Assembly: GCF_005869855.1 (NCBI RefSeq)
Contig: NZ_SZNH01000009.1
Location: 71,845 to 104,495, forward strand
Direction of reading: 5' to 3'
Length of the DNA: 32,651 bases
Source of the DNA: Nostoc sp. PA-18-2419
Lineage (GTDB): Bacteria > Cyanobacteriota > Cyanobacteriia > Cyanobacteriales > Nostocaceae
Shown here: positions 14,723 through 24,083 of the stretch, one piece after another
Layout of the letters: every line of letters starts with the position of its first letter
How positions within the stretch are numbered: the stretch's first letter is position 1
Position numbers and translations under genes: made by a program
Notes under the pieces: generated by a model
What the model saw: only the letters and a program-made list of their open reading frames with translations
Told to the model about the DNA's origin: nothing
The model's database searches: none

Positions 14723-17278
14723 ATGTTAGACGGAAACTACTCTATGGAACCAGATAAACTGGCCAGTTTTAAAGAGTACGGTGAATTCATCCTCCGGAAG
14801 ATAGATTCTGTACCTCAATACCCTTCAAAACAAGAAGATTGGGTTCCGGCTAGCCTTGATGAGTGTCTCCGTCGTCTTTTAGAAGCTGCCGAGAAAACTC
14901 TAAATCTCGCTACTTCGCCTGTGAAAATTGGTGTGATGGGAGAATTTAGCAGCGGCAAAACTTTACTTTTAGGCAGTTTGATTGGATATGCAGATGCTTT
15001 ACCAATAAGTGAAAACCCAACTACAGGGAATGTTACCGCGCTTCACATTATACCCGAAGATGACTTTGCAACAACTCAACTCAGCAATTTTACAGTAGAA
15101 TATCTTTCCCATGAAGGGGTACATGAGTGTCTGCGCTTCATGCTGGGAGAAGCCAATAAGCGGACAACAGCAGCAGGACTTCCAGCTATACCAGTGTCAA
15201 AGCTCAACTCTGGCAAAGATATTATTGATTGGTGTGAGGAAGCATGGAACAGTTCTAACAATTTAGAATTACGGTATTTACTCAGAGAATTAGTATTATT
15301 CCTGCGGGCTTATCAAGCTTATGGGGAAATGATGTGTGGTGGACGCTACCAGCTCGATCCGCTCACCGCCCGCGAAGGGCTACAGCTAGTAGAACAGCCA
15401 ATGGCCATCCAAACTCTCAGCTTTGAAGATTTACCGCCAGCGCATATCCGGTTACCGAGTCCACCCCAGAGGTTACCAACGAAATTATTACAAAACAGCT
15501 TTCCACTGATTCGCCGCGTAGATATTGATGTCAAAATATCACGGGAAATTTGGGATGTTACGGGTGCTGCTAAATTTATTTTGATTGATTTTCCGGGATT
15601 GGGAGCTGCTAATTCTGGGGCTAGAGATACCTTTTTGTCGCTGCGAGAATTAGCAGAAGTACAGACGATTTTGGTGTTGCTAAATGGTAAATCTCCGGGA
15701 AGCGATCGCGCTAATAAAATCTTTACGATGATGCAGCAGCAGCGACCTGGACAAGACTTGAAAGATTTAATTCTCGTGGGTGTAGGTCGCTTCGATCAAC
15801 TGCCTTTAGAAAGTGAGGGAGGTGAAAGAGAACTCGACCAATTGACTGAAGATAGGGATTTGCACGAGGAAATTGTTTTCCAAAAACTCAAAGTTCTGCA
15901 AACCACCATTGAGGGTGCAGAGGCGTTTACAACCCAAAAAGACCGCATTGTTTTACTGTCGCCACTCTTAGGATTGGCTGATTTAGCAAAACGTTCGAGT
16001 AAAGTCAAAGCAGGTTCACCAGAGTTTTTAACTAACTTAGATTATCCTGATTATTTAGACAGATCTAAACGGCTACAAGATAAATGGGGACGCTTAAGTC
16101 AACGGCTATTAGAATCTGATACTCGCAGCTATTTGGGCAGACAATTAGGTTACTTTGCTCAAGATGGTAGTCTTGCCAAGTTACGGGAATTAATTCAAAA
16201 CCACGTCACTACTCATGGTTTAAAGCAATTGTATGAAGATACTAAAAGAGCTGCCGATGTGGTGAGTCAGCAGCAAGATCATTTGAAAGATATCATAGAC
16301 GAAATTCACGAGCAAGGTATCCCCACAGGAGACAGTCCTGCTTTTATTGAGTTGCGTTTTCTGGTAGAAACTTTAGACAAAATCTACAGGAATTTTCAAA
16401 AAGATTTAGGGAAAGAACCCCTTAAAGACCGACGTGGTGTTGTTGTCAGCGATATAGTTAAAGACGAACTTACCTTTAAAATACTTAATTGGAACCAGTG
16501 GACTTTATTATTTAATAAAGTCAATAATGGTACTATCACCCTCGCTGAATCCAAAGGTGCTGCTGGCAAATTATTTGATAGAGGAAACCGCTTCAATACT
16601 TCTTTACCTACCAAGAGTGATGAGTTTTATCCAGTATTTGAAAAAACCGTTAAAGAAGTAGAAGAATTTGCCCGCGATCGCATTCGTCAGGCTGTGGGAG
16701 ATTTGTTAAATCAATTGTCAAATCAAGTAGCTCCAGAACGCGACCAATTAAAAGTAATTCTCTACCCAGAAATGGAACAAGAAATTGAATCAAAATTTGG
16801 TGTGGAAGAAGCCGACCTTTTTTATAAGTTATTACTAGGATGTGACCCTAACGAATGGAAAGAAGCAATTATTTCAGAAATTAATCACAAAGACAAATTC
16901 GTTGCACCCGAAATCATTTTTCCCTTAGCCCGTCAAGATGAGAAACATAATGTAGGCCAAATCTTTGACTGGGCACCAGAAAAAAGCCAAGGCTTACCTA
17001 GATCCACTAACCATCAACTTTTAATACTGCGACTGCGAGATGAAATTACTGCTAGCGCCAGCCTTCATCTTGTGCAGTATGTTAGTGAGGTAAATCAGCA
17101 AATTAATTTTGAACTAGAAGGTATTTTGGATCAAATTATTCCGAGTCTGCAAAACCTTTCTAAAAAAGAAGCATTACTGAGATATTTAACGGCTGGTGAC
17201 TTACCATCTGAGATAGCAGTTCCTACTTGGTTGCAGATTCTTTCAGACATTGCCGCCGTTTCTTATTTAGATGTTTGA
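14723..17278 (+). CDS. Dynamin-like large GTPase
   Basis: An 851-residue GTPase. P-loop GEFSSGKT at residues 73-80, a switch-I threonine in NPTTGNVT (about 99-106) and switch II DFPG at 289-292 (FILIDFPGLGA). The guanine-specificity motif is unusual: the expected (N/T)KxD position reads VGRFD (354-358). About 185 residues separate switch I from switch II, far more than in classical dynamins, so there is a large insert in the G domain. The C-terminal 450 residues are charged and helical (for example DVVSQQQDHLKDIIDEIHEQ), as expected for a stalk; no transmembrane segment is obvious. It precedes the Hsp70-like gene by 121 bp on the same strand. SrfC-type virulence-associated GTPases have a comparable design, an inference only. 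Confidence 0.75.
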   Translation: MLDGNYSMEPDKLASFKEYGEFILRKIDSVPQYPSKQEDWVPASLDECLRRLLEAAEKTLNLATSPVKIGVMGEFSSGKTLLLGSLIGYADALPISENPTTGNVTALHIIPEDDFATTQLSNFTVEYLSHEGVHECLRFMLGEANKRTTAAGLPAIPVSKLNSGKDIIDWCEEAWNSSNNLELRYLLRELVLFLRAYQAYGEMMCGGRYQLDPLTAREGLQLVEQPMAIQTLSFEDLPPAHIRLPSPPQRLPTKLLQNSFPLIRRVDIDVKISREIWDVTGAAKFILIDFPGLGAANSGARDTFLSLRELAEVQTILVLLNGKSPGSDRANKIFTMMQQQRPGQDLKDLILVGVGRFDQLPLESEGGERELDQLTEDRDLHEEIVFQKLKVLQTTIEGAEAFTTQKDRIVLLSPLLGLADLAKRSSKVKAGSPEFLTNLDYPDYLDRSKRLQDKWGRLSQRLLESDTRSYLGRQLGYFAQDGSLAKLRELIQNHVTTHGLKQLYEDTKRAADVVSQQQDHLKDIIDEIHEQGIPTGDSPAFIELRFLVETLDKIYRNFQKDLGKEPLKDRRGVVVSDIVKDELTFKILNWNQWTLLFNKVNNGTITLAESKGAAGKLFDRGNRFNTSLPTKSDEFYPVFEKTVKEVEEFARDRIRQAVGDLLNQLSNQVAPERDQLKVILYPEMEQEIESKFGVEEADLFYKLLLGCDPNEWKEAIISEINHKDKFVAPEIIFPLARQDEKHNVGQIFDWAPEKSQGLPRSTNHQLLILRLRDEITASASLHLVQYVSEVNQQINFELEGILDQIIPSLQNLSKKEALLRYLTAGDLPSEIAVPTWLQILSDIAAVSYLDV

Positions 17279-17399
17279 CGCGTAAAAATTTTCATGGATT
17301 TGGGATAGGTAGTTTATTTCCGCACCCCTATACTAGGTTGGGCTACGATTACACTCTAAATAACAAAGTTAGCGTTCAACAGAACAATTTTATACAATA

Positions 17400-20369
17400 A
17401 TGAACCTTTTTCAATTGAACAATTATACTGAGAAACCAAACGAGAAGCAACAAAAAAGATTTCCGGGATGGTTTGCATTAGATTTTGGTACGTCAAATTC
17501 TACTGTCACACTTTTCGATCCAATTGAAGTACCGATCGCCGAAATTTTACCCAAAGAACAAGAAATGCGATTGCGCGATCGCTTATCCCAATGGCTCAGT
17601 TCTCCTGCTGCTGTAGCTTTACCAGATGTCAGTAATGAGGATTGGGAAAAGTTTATTATAGAAATAAGCAAAAACTTGGAAATAGAACCAACTAAATTAA
17701 GTGAAGTTTTTGAAACTGATAACAAAGAACGATTTTTAGAAGCGATTCGTCAGATTGAACTTTGTTTAGGAAATAGTGAAAGATTCCGTCGGGCTGTCAG
17801 CAAAAAACTCTATCAAATCTATCATGAGGTGTTCCGGGTTCCTACCTTGGAATCGCAAAATCTGATTCCAGTTGTGTTAGATATCGACCGCCGTGAAACA
17901 GAAATTCCTAGCGAGTCGGAAATTTCTCATTTACCCGAATTGCAACTGCGGATGGGTAGGGAAGCTAGAGATAATAGAAAAAAAGCGATTGCCCAAGGTA
18001 CAAGCGGTACTTTAAAGGAAATTATTAGTAGGTTTCATCATTCACCCAAACGCTATTTTGGTCAGGAGCGAGCATTTTCAGTTATTTTGGATGGTCAGGA
18101 AGAAACAATTACCGCCAAAGAACTAATTCAATCTGCTTGGGCACATTTAATAAAGTTAACCGAAGACTACCGTCAACGAGCGCAACGCAGGTTTTCAGAA
18201 GGGAATTTGTTAACAGCAGTTGTTACCTACCCAACAGTCGCTCCACCTGTTGTTCGCAAAGAAGTTAAAGAATTAGTTGAGCAGTTGGCGATTGATGATG
18301 TCCAAACTGCTTATGATGAAGCTGTTTCTGTGGCGATATTCTTTCTGTGGCGAGAATTTGGTGGTAATTTAAATATTGGTATCGAATCATTTAAAACTCG
18401 TTGTCGCCAAACTGGAAATAAATGGTCACAAAATGTCCTCGTTTTAGATATCGGCGGCGGCACCACAGACTTAGCTTTGATTGAGTTAACTTTGTCAGAT
18501 GAAACCCCAGCTTTTGCTGGTTATGAAGACCGGGGTTTGGGAGGACGTTATTATAAACTGACTCCCAAACTATTAGGCTCATCTGGTCATTTACAGTTAG
18601 GCGGTGAATTAATTACACTACGAATCTTTCGACTTTTGAAAGTAGTGATCACTGATTTTTTATTAACAGCAGTCAGTACAGGTGACCTCGAAAGCGAAAA
18701 GCTAGAAGATTTAATTAACTCTGAATTAAACGAGCGTTTTTTAGAACAAGGCAAATTCAAAACTGGCAGTCTTTTAAAATGTCTGGATAAAGAAAATCCC
18801 GAAGGTGATATAGCTTATAAAGATGCTTTAGATACTGCCGAGAAAGTATTGCCCACTCGTTGGCAACAAGCACCACAACGCCTACAAACATTTTATCTTC
18901 TGTGGGATTATGCAGAAGCAGCTAAACTGAAACTTGGGCAAAAACTACCGACTGATGATTCTCTATTAACCTTTACACTTTCCGAACAAGAAATTTCCGA
19001 ACTTCTTAGCCAAAGCGCCGTTAAATTGCAAGTTAAAGACCCAAATAACATCTGCGTCACCTTGGACAATCAGCAATTTGAACGAGCTGCAGTTTCCGGA
19101 ATTAAAGAAGCGATTGGGATTGCTAAAGGATTGATGGAAAGCCGTTTGCGTCCCGATAATCTTATTAACGATTCTTGGAATTCTCAAAAAGTTGATTGGT
19201 TAATTTTGTCTGGTAAAACTTGTAATCTTGACTTAGTACAGCGCCAAATCTATCAAGAATTTAGTAAGTCACCATATTTTGTCTGGAATCCAGAACGGAT
19301 TACTTTTGTTCTCGAATTTACCAAATTAGCCACCTCTGCTGGTGCTTGCTATGCCGAAAAATTACGAAGATTGAGATTTGACCCCGAAGAATCTAAAAAT
19401 TTACTGCGTAAAGGAGCCAATCAGTTAGAAATTGATGTTAAAAATTTGTTTTATTATTTGCCCTGTAGCTTCAAACGCAAAACCCAAAGCAACGATTTAT
19501 TGACTATCTTCAAAGCCGGTCAAGAACTTTATCAACTAGCACCTTGGGAAACTGTTGCCAAAGTTCGTACTCCTTGGCAAGGAATACAATTAATTAATAT
19601 TATCTACCGCCAAGATTACGAAGAAGGAGATTTACGACTTTGGGGTAGCTTCGACGGCAAAAACCTGATGAATAAATTAGGAATACAAGAAGCAGAATTT
19701 ATCAAAAAAATAAAAATTCAGTTTGAAATTGACCAAAGTCTCGAATTTAAGGTGCTGCTTTGTCAGGGAAATCCCCATTATTTAATTGATATTCCTGGCA
19801 TTGATTTGGGAGCAGTGGTTTCAGAAACATCAGTGTTATTTGCAGAGGGAAAATTGAAGTGGAATATCGCTGTAGAACGCTCTAATAAAGACTTAAGTGA
19901 TGGTGATATTGCTGTTAATGTTATTGAGTCTGCAACTGTGGATCAACCAGATGCTTATCATCTAGTATTTGAAGTCGAAAATGATGTTCAATCATTCCAA
20001 AAATTTCATTATTTGCGCGATGGTGTTACACAACCAGGAATCGGATTAATTAGTAATCCCTTACCTCCCTTCCCGAAAACTGGACAACATACCTTTTATA
20101 TTTATCAAACAGACGCCGAAACCCAAATCAAAAAATGGATACGAATTGGCGCACTTAGTAAACCAGACATCACAACAGATTACCCTTGTCAATATCATGT
20201 GACTCTTGACAACCAGGGTATTTTACGGATGCACGCAGGTGAAGTGCCTTATTGGACATCTACAAATCAAGAATCTCTCAAACAAGAAGGATGTGTTTAT
20301 ATTGCTGAATTAGAATTACAACCTAATGAAGTTGATAAAGAACGCGATCCATTTTGCGGTATACATTAG
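17400..20369 (+). CDS. Hsp70/actin-fold ATPase, SrfB-like
   Basis: A 989-residue protein with an actin/Hsp70 ATPase core. Phosphate-1 motif LDFGTSNSTVTLFD is at residues 27-40, phosphate-2 motif VLDIGGGTTDLALIE near 348-362, and the adenosine motif WLILSGKTCNLDLVQ near 600. The 310-residue gap between phosphate motifs is much longer than in DnaK (about 180), implying a large insert. The final 350 residues do not resemble the DnaK substrate-binding domain and read as beta-rich. Length and layout recall SrfB proteins, which in proteobacteria are encoded beside SrfC GTPases; here the partner GTPase is directly upstream. The pair probably works together, perhaps on membranes or protein complexes, but the function is unknown. 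Confidence 0.75.
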   Translation: MNLFQLNNYTEKPNEKQQKRFPGWFALDFGTSNSTVTLFDPIEVPIAEILPKEQEMRLRDRLSQWLSSPAAVALPDVSNEDWEKFIIEISKNLEIEPTKLSEVFETDNKERFLEAIRQIELCLGNSERFRRAVSKKLYQIYHEVFRVPTLESQNLIPVVLDIDRRETEIPSESEISHLPELQLRMGREARDNRKKAIAQGTSGTLKEIISRFHHSPKRYFGQERAFSVILDGQEETITAKELIQSAWAHLIKLTEDYRQRAQRRFSEGNLLTAVVTYPTVAPPVVRKEVKELVEQLAIDDVQTAYDEAVSVAIFFLWREFGGNLNIGIESFKTRCRQTGNKWSQNVLVLDIGGGTTDLALIELTLSDETPAFAGYEDRGLGGRYYKLTPKLLGSSGHLQLGGELITLRIFRLLKVVITDFLLTAVSTGDLESEKLEDLINSELNERFLEQGKFKTGSLLKCLDKENPEGDIAYKDALDTAEKVLPTRWQQAPQRLQTFYLLWDYAEAAKLKLGQKLPTDDSLLTFTLSEQEISELLSQSAVKLQVKDPNNICVTLDNQQFERAAVSGIKEAIGIAKGLMESRLRPDNLINDSWNSQKVDWLILSGKTCNLDLVQRQIYQEFSKSPYFVWNPERITFVLEFTKLATSAGACYAEKLRRLRFDPEESKNLLRKGANQLEIDVKNLFYYLPCSFKRKTQSNDLLTIFKAGQELYQLAPWETVAKVRTPWQGIQLINIIYRQDYEEGDLRLWGSFDGKNLMNKLGIQEAEFIKKIKIQFEIDQSLEFKVLLCQGNPHYLIDIPGIDLGAVVSETSVLFAEGKLKWNIAVERSNKDLSDGDIAVNVIESATVDQPDAYHLVFEVENDVQSFQKFHYLRDGVTQPGIGLISNPLPPFPKTGQHTFYIYQTDAETQIKKWIRIGALSKPDITTDYPCQYHVTLDNQGILRMHAGEVPYWTSTNQESLKQEGCVYIAELELQPNEVDKERDPFCGIH

Positions 20370-20674
20370 AATTGCTTCACATAAATACGCAAAGGTTTTC
20401 TTCGCCTGTTGCGTCTTAAGTGTGCCAAAGGCAATCACTTTGCTGCTGCTTCAGTAAAAATAATAATTTAAAACTTAATATTTGAAGTGGCAAAAAATAG
20501 AGTTAAAGCAACTAAAAGGTATACTTGGGAAAGCAAATGAAATCTCATTAGATTTACTATCAAAAAGTAGTAGCCTTTAGCAAATGCGCTCTCTTTTTTA
20601 GCAAAGACTGGCAGAAATTGATAAAGTTATTGCAAGTACAAAATACGTGAAATGTATAGAATTGATATAAACGC
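20370..20674. other. Gene-free AT-rich gap
   Basis: About 300 bp with no coding potential, no convincing hairpin terminator and no repeat family that I recognise. It separates the Hsp70-like gene from the nitroreductase and must contain the latter's promoter if that gene has its own. Confidence 0.5.
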
Positions 20675-21307
20675 ATGAGTAACAACACTGCGAGAAATGA
20701 TCTCATGATAGACAAATTAGCCCAGACTGAATATCCAATTGAAGATTTGTTGCGTCAACGCTGGAGTCCTCTAGCTTTTTCAGATCGAATGGTTGAACCA
20801 GAAAAGTTACACAGTGTCTTAGAAGCAGCACGCTGGGCAGCTTCTTCTTTCAACGAGCAACCGTGGAGCTTTATTGTTGCAACTTCAGACAATCAAACTG
20901 AATTTGAGCGTTTAGTGAGTGTTCTTGCAGAGGCGAACCAAGATTGGGCGCGGAATGCTCCTATACTGATGCTCTCAGTCGCAAAACTCCATTTTGAGCG
21001 TAATGGCAAGCAAAACCGCCACGCTTTTCACGATGTTGGCGCTGCATCTGCCACCTTGGCGATTCAAGCAGCCGCTGTTGGGTTATTTATTCACCAAATG
21101 GCTGGGTTTGATGTTGCCAAAGCCCAACAGATTTACAGTATTCCTTCAGGTTATGAGCCAGTCGCGGCGATCGCCTTGGGTTACATCGGAGATCCACAAA
21201 CCCTGTCTGAAAAGTTGCTGCAACGAGAGAAAGCCCTCCGTACCCGCAAGCCCTTAGAAGAATTTGTGTTTTCTGGCAGTTGGAACCAAACTTTTCCACT
21301 GACATAG
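20675..21307 (+). CDS. Nitroreductase family FMN protein
   Basis: A 210-residue FMN-dependent nitroreductase. The N-terminal R-x-S loop (LLRQRWSPLAFSDR), the ARWAASSFNEQPWSFIV stretch around residue 60 (FMN ring and phosphate contacts) and the C-terminal AIALGYIGDP are all typical. The family reduces quinones, nitro compounds or flavin-like substrates with NAD(P)H and usually forms homodimers. The sequence HDVGAASATLAIQAAAVGL is the central dimer helix. Substrate unknown. ATG 20675 has no strong ribosome site; a second ATG at 20705 is possible. It lies 236 bp ahead of the Dabb-domain gene. Confidence 0.88.
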   Translation: MSNNTARNDLMIDKLAQTEYPIEDLLRQRWSPLAFSDRMVEPEKLHSVLEAARWAASSFNEQPWSFIVATSDNQTEFERLVSVLAEANQDWARNAPILMLSVAKLHFERNGKQNRHAFHDVGAASATLAIQAAAVGLFIHQMAGFDVAKAQQIYSIPSGYEPVAAIALGYIGDPQTLSEKLLQREKALRTRKPLEEFVFSGSWNQTFPLT

Positions 21308-21542
21308 AATCGCACCCTCGTAAAGATGAAACCCTTGCTAGGGAGCTTGTGTAGGTGCGTAGGGGAAAAATAATGCGGAGAATGATTACTCTAAGAGTGT
21401 ACAAATAGCCAAGTGATATGCGTACCGCCTCGCTTCCCTAATACGTTCCGACTTATGCCACTGCATTAACAATAGTCGCGGGTGCAACAAATTCCGGCTC
21501 GTAGTCCTAATAATTGTACAAGTATAAATAAGGAAATCTTAG

Positions 21543-21845
21543 ATGCCTCTAATTCAACATATAGTTTTGTTAAAATTTAAAGCACAAACCCCTGCTGAAA
21601 AGATTGCAGATATATTTAGACATCTCCAAGAAATCACGAAATTGATTCCTGGTATCACCTACTTTACAGGTGGTAGATATTCCAGCAATGAAGGCTTGAA
21701 TCAGGGCTATACGCACGGATTTTTAATGACTTTTGAGAGCGTTGCTGCCCGCGATGCCTATTTACCTCATCCTATTCATGAAAAAGTCAAAGTCGAAATT
21801 TTATCGTGTATTGATGATGTGATCGCATTTGATCTTGAAGGTTGA
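21543..21845 (+). CDS. Stress-responsive alpha/beta barrel (Dabb) protein
   Basis: A 100-residue single Dabb domain. It starts with the diagnostic IQHIVLLKFK strand and continues through IPGITYFTGGRYSSN and HGFLMTFES to the final HEKVKVEILSCIDDVIAFDL. Dabb proteins form dimeric ferredoxin-like barrels; members range from plant stress proteins to small enzymes, so no reaction can be given. The start follows AGGAAATCTTAG at reasonable spacing. Located between the nitroreductase and a MITE-like element. Confidence 0.87.
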   Translation: MPLIQHIVLLKFKAQTPAEKIADIFRHLQEITKLIPGITYFTGGRYSSNEGLNQGYTHGFLMTFESVAARDAYLPHPIHEKVKVEILSCIDDVIAFDLEG

Positions 21846-22063
21846 ACTACCTAACTCAATGCGAAGCAGTAAGCTTCTAATGGCGCAGGAAGAGGCTTTC
21901 AAGGGCAGGAAAATTTGGGGACTTCAACAGGATGGGGCAATAACTACGCCAACGCTCCTCGGCGAACGCGCTCAGATTGTTGCTGCTGAAAAATCCTTGA
22001 TATCGCTTTGCGATTATAACAAAAAAGCAAGTTTGTACAATTAAGTGTGAAATAGAAAAAAGG

Positions 22064-22280
22064 GCGTTGCTGAATTGAAGTATGAAATTTGAAAACTCAA
22101 TACCTCAAACTCTTGCTCTGTGCGTCTCTGTCTTGGAAAGTGTCTCTGTGTGAAGTATAGCAGGAGGCAGGGGGCAGGGGGCAGGAGGTAAAACTATTAC
22201 TATTCCTAGAATTCATCCTTTCAAAATGTCCTAAAGGGTGTGACTACGGCTATAAATTCATACCTGAATTCAGCAACACT
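22064..22280. mobile_element. MITE-like element (217 bp) with flanking direct repeats
   Basis: GTTGCTGAATT (22066-22076) and its complement AATTCAGCAAC (22267-22277) mark terminal inverted repeats that extend inward with a few mismatches (GAAGTATGAA against TTCATACCTG). The 9-bp sequence GAAAAAAGG flanks both ends (22055-22063 and 22281-22289), which looks like a target-site duplication. The interior has no transposase, but it contains a GGGGCAG heptamer tract at about 22161-22186. I infer a non-autonomous transposon in the 490-bp gap before the next gene. Confidence 0.6.
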
Positions 22281-22335
22281 GAAAAAAGGATCTTTCTCTC
22301 CGTGCCTCTGCATGAAATAAAAAAAGGTAATATTA

Positions 22336-23445
22336 ATGCAGTATTTACGTCAATTATTAGAAGTAGAAAACTCTCAATTAGCTCATTTATTGCGGTTTAC
22401 TCTCCACGGACTCGAAGCTACTTTAAATCAGGCTCGCATAGAATTTCCATTAGATCCAGGAGTTAAGGTATGCGATGAGGTTCTGCAAGAAATTCACAGC
22501 TTATTGCAACCTAAGCCTACACTTTTACAGCCAGATATTGGTTGGCAAGATACCATTATACCATCCCAAAATCAATTAAAACTCAGTCATTTAAAAGATG
22601 CTTTTGATTCTGATTCAGAACTTAATTATTATCTAGGTAATTCCCAACTTCAAAGCCAAACTGACTCAGATTTGTGGAATGAAATTCAACGCAAGCTATT
22701 ACGGATACCAGAAGAATTGGCTGCATCTTGGCGACAGCGCAGCTTAGATATGGCTCAAGAAGTTGGTGCGAACGCTGATATTTCTAATCTCTATCAACTT
22801 CCCTTTATCCGCGATGAAATTATCTACCCCGGACTTAGTGGTACTATTCAGACTAAGGGCTTGAGCTTATATCAACAAGCATTTTCAAATTCTCAAATTA
22901 TTCAGAGTAATGCATCCGATGTGCCAGCGGGATTCCTATTTTTATATATGAATTTTATCGAAATAGACTCAGATTTACATCATGCTTTAAAGAGCGTTTT
23001 TAGCTTTGATGTTATTTCCTTACACTCTAAACTAGAACAGCGAAATGAATACGTCAATGCTTTAAGTGAACGCTGCCAACGTATCAAAAAAGCTGAAGAA
23101 AATGCCGATCCCCTGTCTATTTTGCGTAGCTGGATTGACATGGATGAAGCAATACATTCTTTGGTTTTTGTACCACCCGCTGAACGATATTCTTGGTGGG
23201 GTAAGCTGCAACACGAATCACGACGCATCCTGAAGAAAGTCGCCGATCAAGCTATGAATGCAGGTTGTGAAGTCCGAATTCGCCAATTATCTGGACTTTA
23301 TGCAGATATCTGTGCTTCATCCAAAGATGACTTACAACTAGATTTTGGTGGTACTCCTGGGGAAGTATTAACTTGTCTGCGGGTGTATGCACGAATGAAC
23401 CAGGAAGAATCTCCAGGGCGTGTAATATTTCGCTCATCACGCTAG
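22336..23445 (+). CDS. Conserved-looking protein, unknown function
   Basis: A 369-residue soluble protein that I do not recognise. It is mainly helical by composition, with no signal peptide, membrane segment or obvious catalytic motif. Notable stretches are a leucine-rich N-terminus (LRQLLEVENSQLAHLLRFTL), a WNEIQRKLLRIPEELAASW segment near 115, a charged helix EQRNEYVNALSERCQRIKKA near 235 and a C-terminal LDFGGTPGEVLTCLRVY. It lies downstream of the GTPase/Hsp70-like pair on the same strand, separated by two unrelated genes and a MITE. It could be a third component of that system (SrfABC operons have three genes) displaced by insertions, but no sequence feature shows this. AAAGGT precedes the ATG. 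Confidence 0.6.
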   Translation: MQYLRQLLEVENSQLAHLLRFTLHGLEATLNQARIEFPLDPGVKVCDEVLQEIHSLLQPKPTLLQPDIGWQDTIIPSQNQLKLSHLKDAFDSDSELNYYLGNSQLQSQTDSDLWNEIQRKLLRIPEELAASWRQRSLDMAQEVGANADISNLYQLPFIRDEIIYPGLSGTIQTKGLSLYQQAFSNSQIIQSNASDVPAGFLFLYMNFIEIDSDLHHALKSVFSFDVISLHSKLEQRNEYVNALSERCQRIKKAEENADPLSILRSWIDMDEAIHSLVFVPPAERYSWWGKLQHESRRILKKVADQAMNAGCEVRIRQLSGLYADICASSKDDLQLDFGGTPGEVLTCLRVYARMNQEESPGRVIFRSSR

Positions 23446-23701
23446 TACCAATGCGCCTAAGTCAAAAGTCAAAAAATTTGTATTTTCGGCTTTTGCGCCA
23501 TTTTGCAGAGGTAAAGCGGCTACTCTTCCGAGAACGCCCAAAGGCTAACCTCAATGGTATGGTATGTTGATTTGCGGTGTGATGAACTATTTACTGGCTA
23601 TTTTTAACCAAAATAGAAAGTTGTATGGTATGCCAAAGGCAGATGACTCGGAAAATCACTGCCTTCGCTGATAATCTAATGAAGATAGAAAACGTTTAAA
23701 T

Positions 23702-23881
23702 TTATAAAATGCCCCAGAAGTGTAAAATTCCTTGACCAGTAAACACCTCAAGTAGAATGGCGGATAAAAAACCAATCATTGCAAAACGACCATTCCAGTT
23801 TTCACTCTGAGGAGTAAAGCCCCAGCGTAAAGCATTAGGGTCTTGTGAAACCGAAGGCGTAGTCTTGTTAGCATTCGACAT
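23702..23881 (-). CDS. High-light-inducible protein (one-helix CAB-like)
   Basis: A 59-residue HLIP/SCP protein. The chlorophyll-binding signature ExxNxRxAMxGF is complete: Glu27, Asn30, Arg32, Ala34-Met35, Gly37-Phe38 ([12 protein letters not shown]), followed by a hydrophobic run ([19 protein letters not shown]). The family binds chlorophyll and carotenoid as dimers in the thylakoid membrane and protects photosystem assembly under strong light. The N-terminal soluble part ends RWGFTPQSE as usual. I chose the ATG at 23881 because GGAG lies 9 bases upstream; an ATG at 23890 is less likely. It diverges from the methyltransferase gene. Confidence 0.9.
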   Translation of the reverse strand: MSNANKTTPSVSQDPNALRWGFTPQSENWNGRFAMIGFLSAILLEVFTGQGILHFWGIL

Positions 23882-23988
23882 AATTAACACTCCGAGCTTC
23901 TATGTTGTAACAGTTATAGCTATACGTTAAGTAATGTAACAGATTTTTACAAAATTGCAACAAAAATCACACTTTAGTTAGCCCATTT

Positions 23989-24018
23989 ATACTACAAGCA
24001 CGTAGTTTCTTGTGGTAT
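23989..24018. other. Stem-loop in the divergent hli/methylase gap
   Basis: ATACTACAAG (23989-23998) pairs with CTTGTGGTAT (24009-24018) over a 10-base loop, with one G-U pair. No T-run follows on either strand, so it is not a standard terminator. A HIP1 octamer starts 8 bases later. It could be an operator-like palindrome or a leader hairpin of the methyltransferase gene. Confidence 0.35.
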
Positions 24019-24083
24019 GTTGGCGATCGCCGCAACCGCAAATTATCTATGTTATTAGGTCAGTATAAAGATTTCTAGGAATC

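Noticed and set aside
21829-22044. 71-codon frame after the Dabb gene
   Set aside because: Overlaps the Dabb stop, has no ribosome site or recognisable domain, and runs to the edge of the MITE-like element.
22140-22190. CRISPR-like short repeat near GGGGCAG units
   Set aside because: Contiguous 7-base units without spacers; these are Nostoc-type tandem repeats.
23373-23570. 65-codon frame overlapping the end of the 369-aa gene
   Set aside because: Out-of-frame shadow continuing into AT-rich intergenic DNA; no motif.
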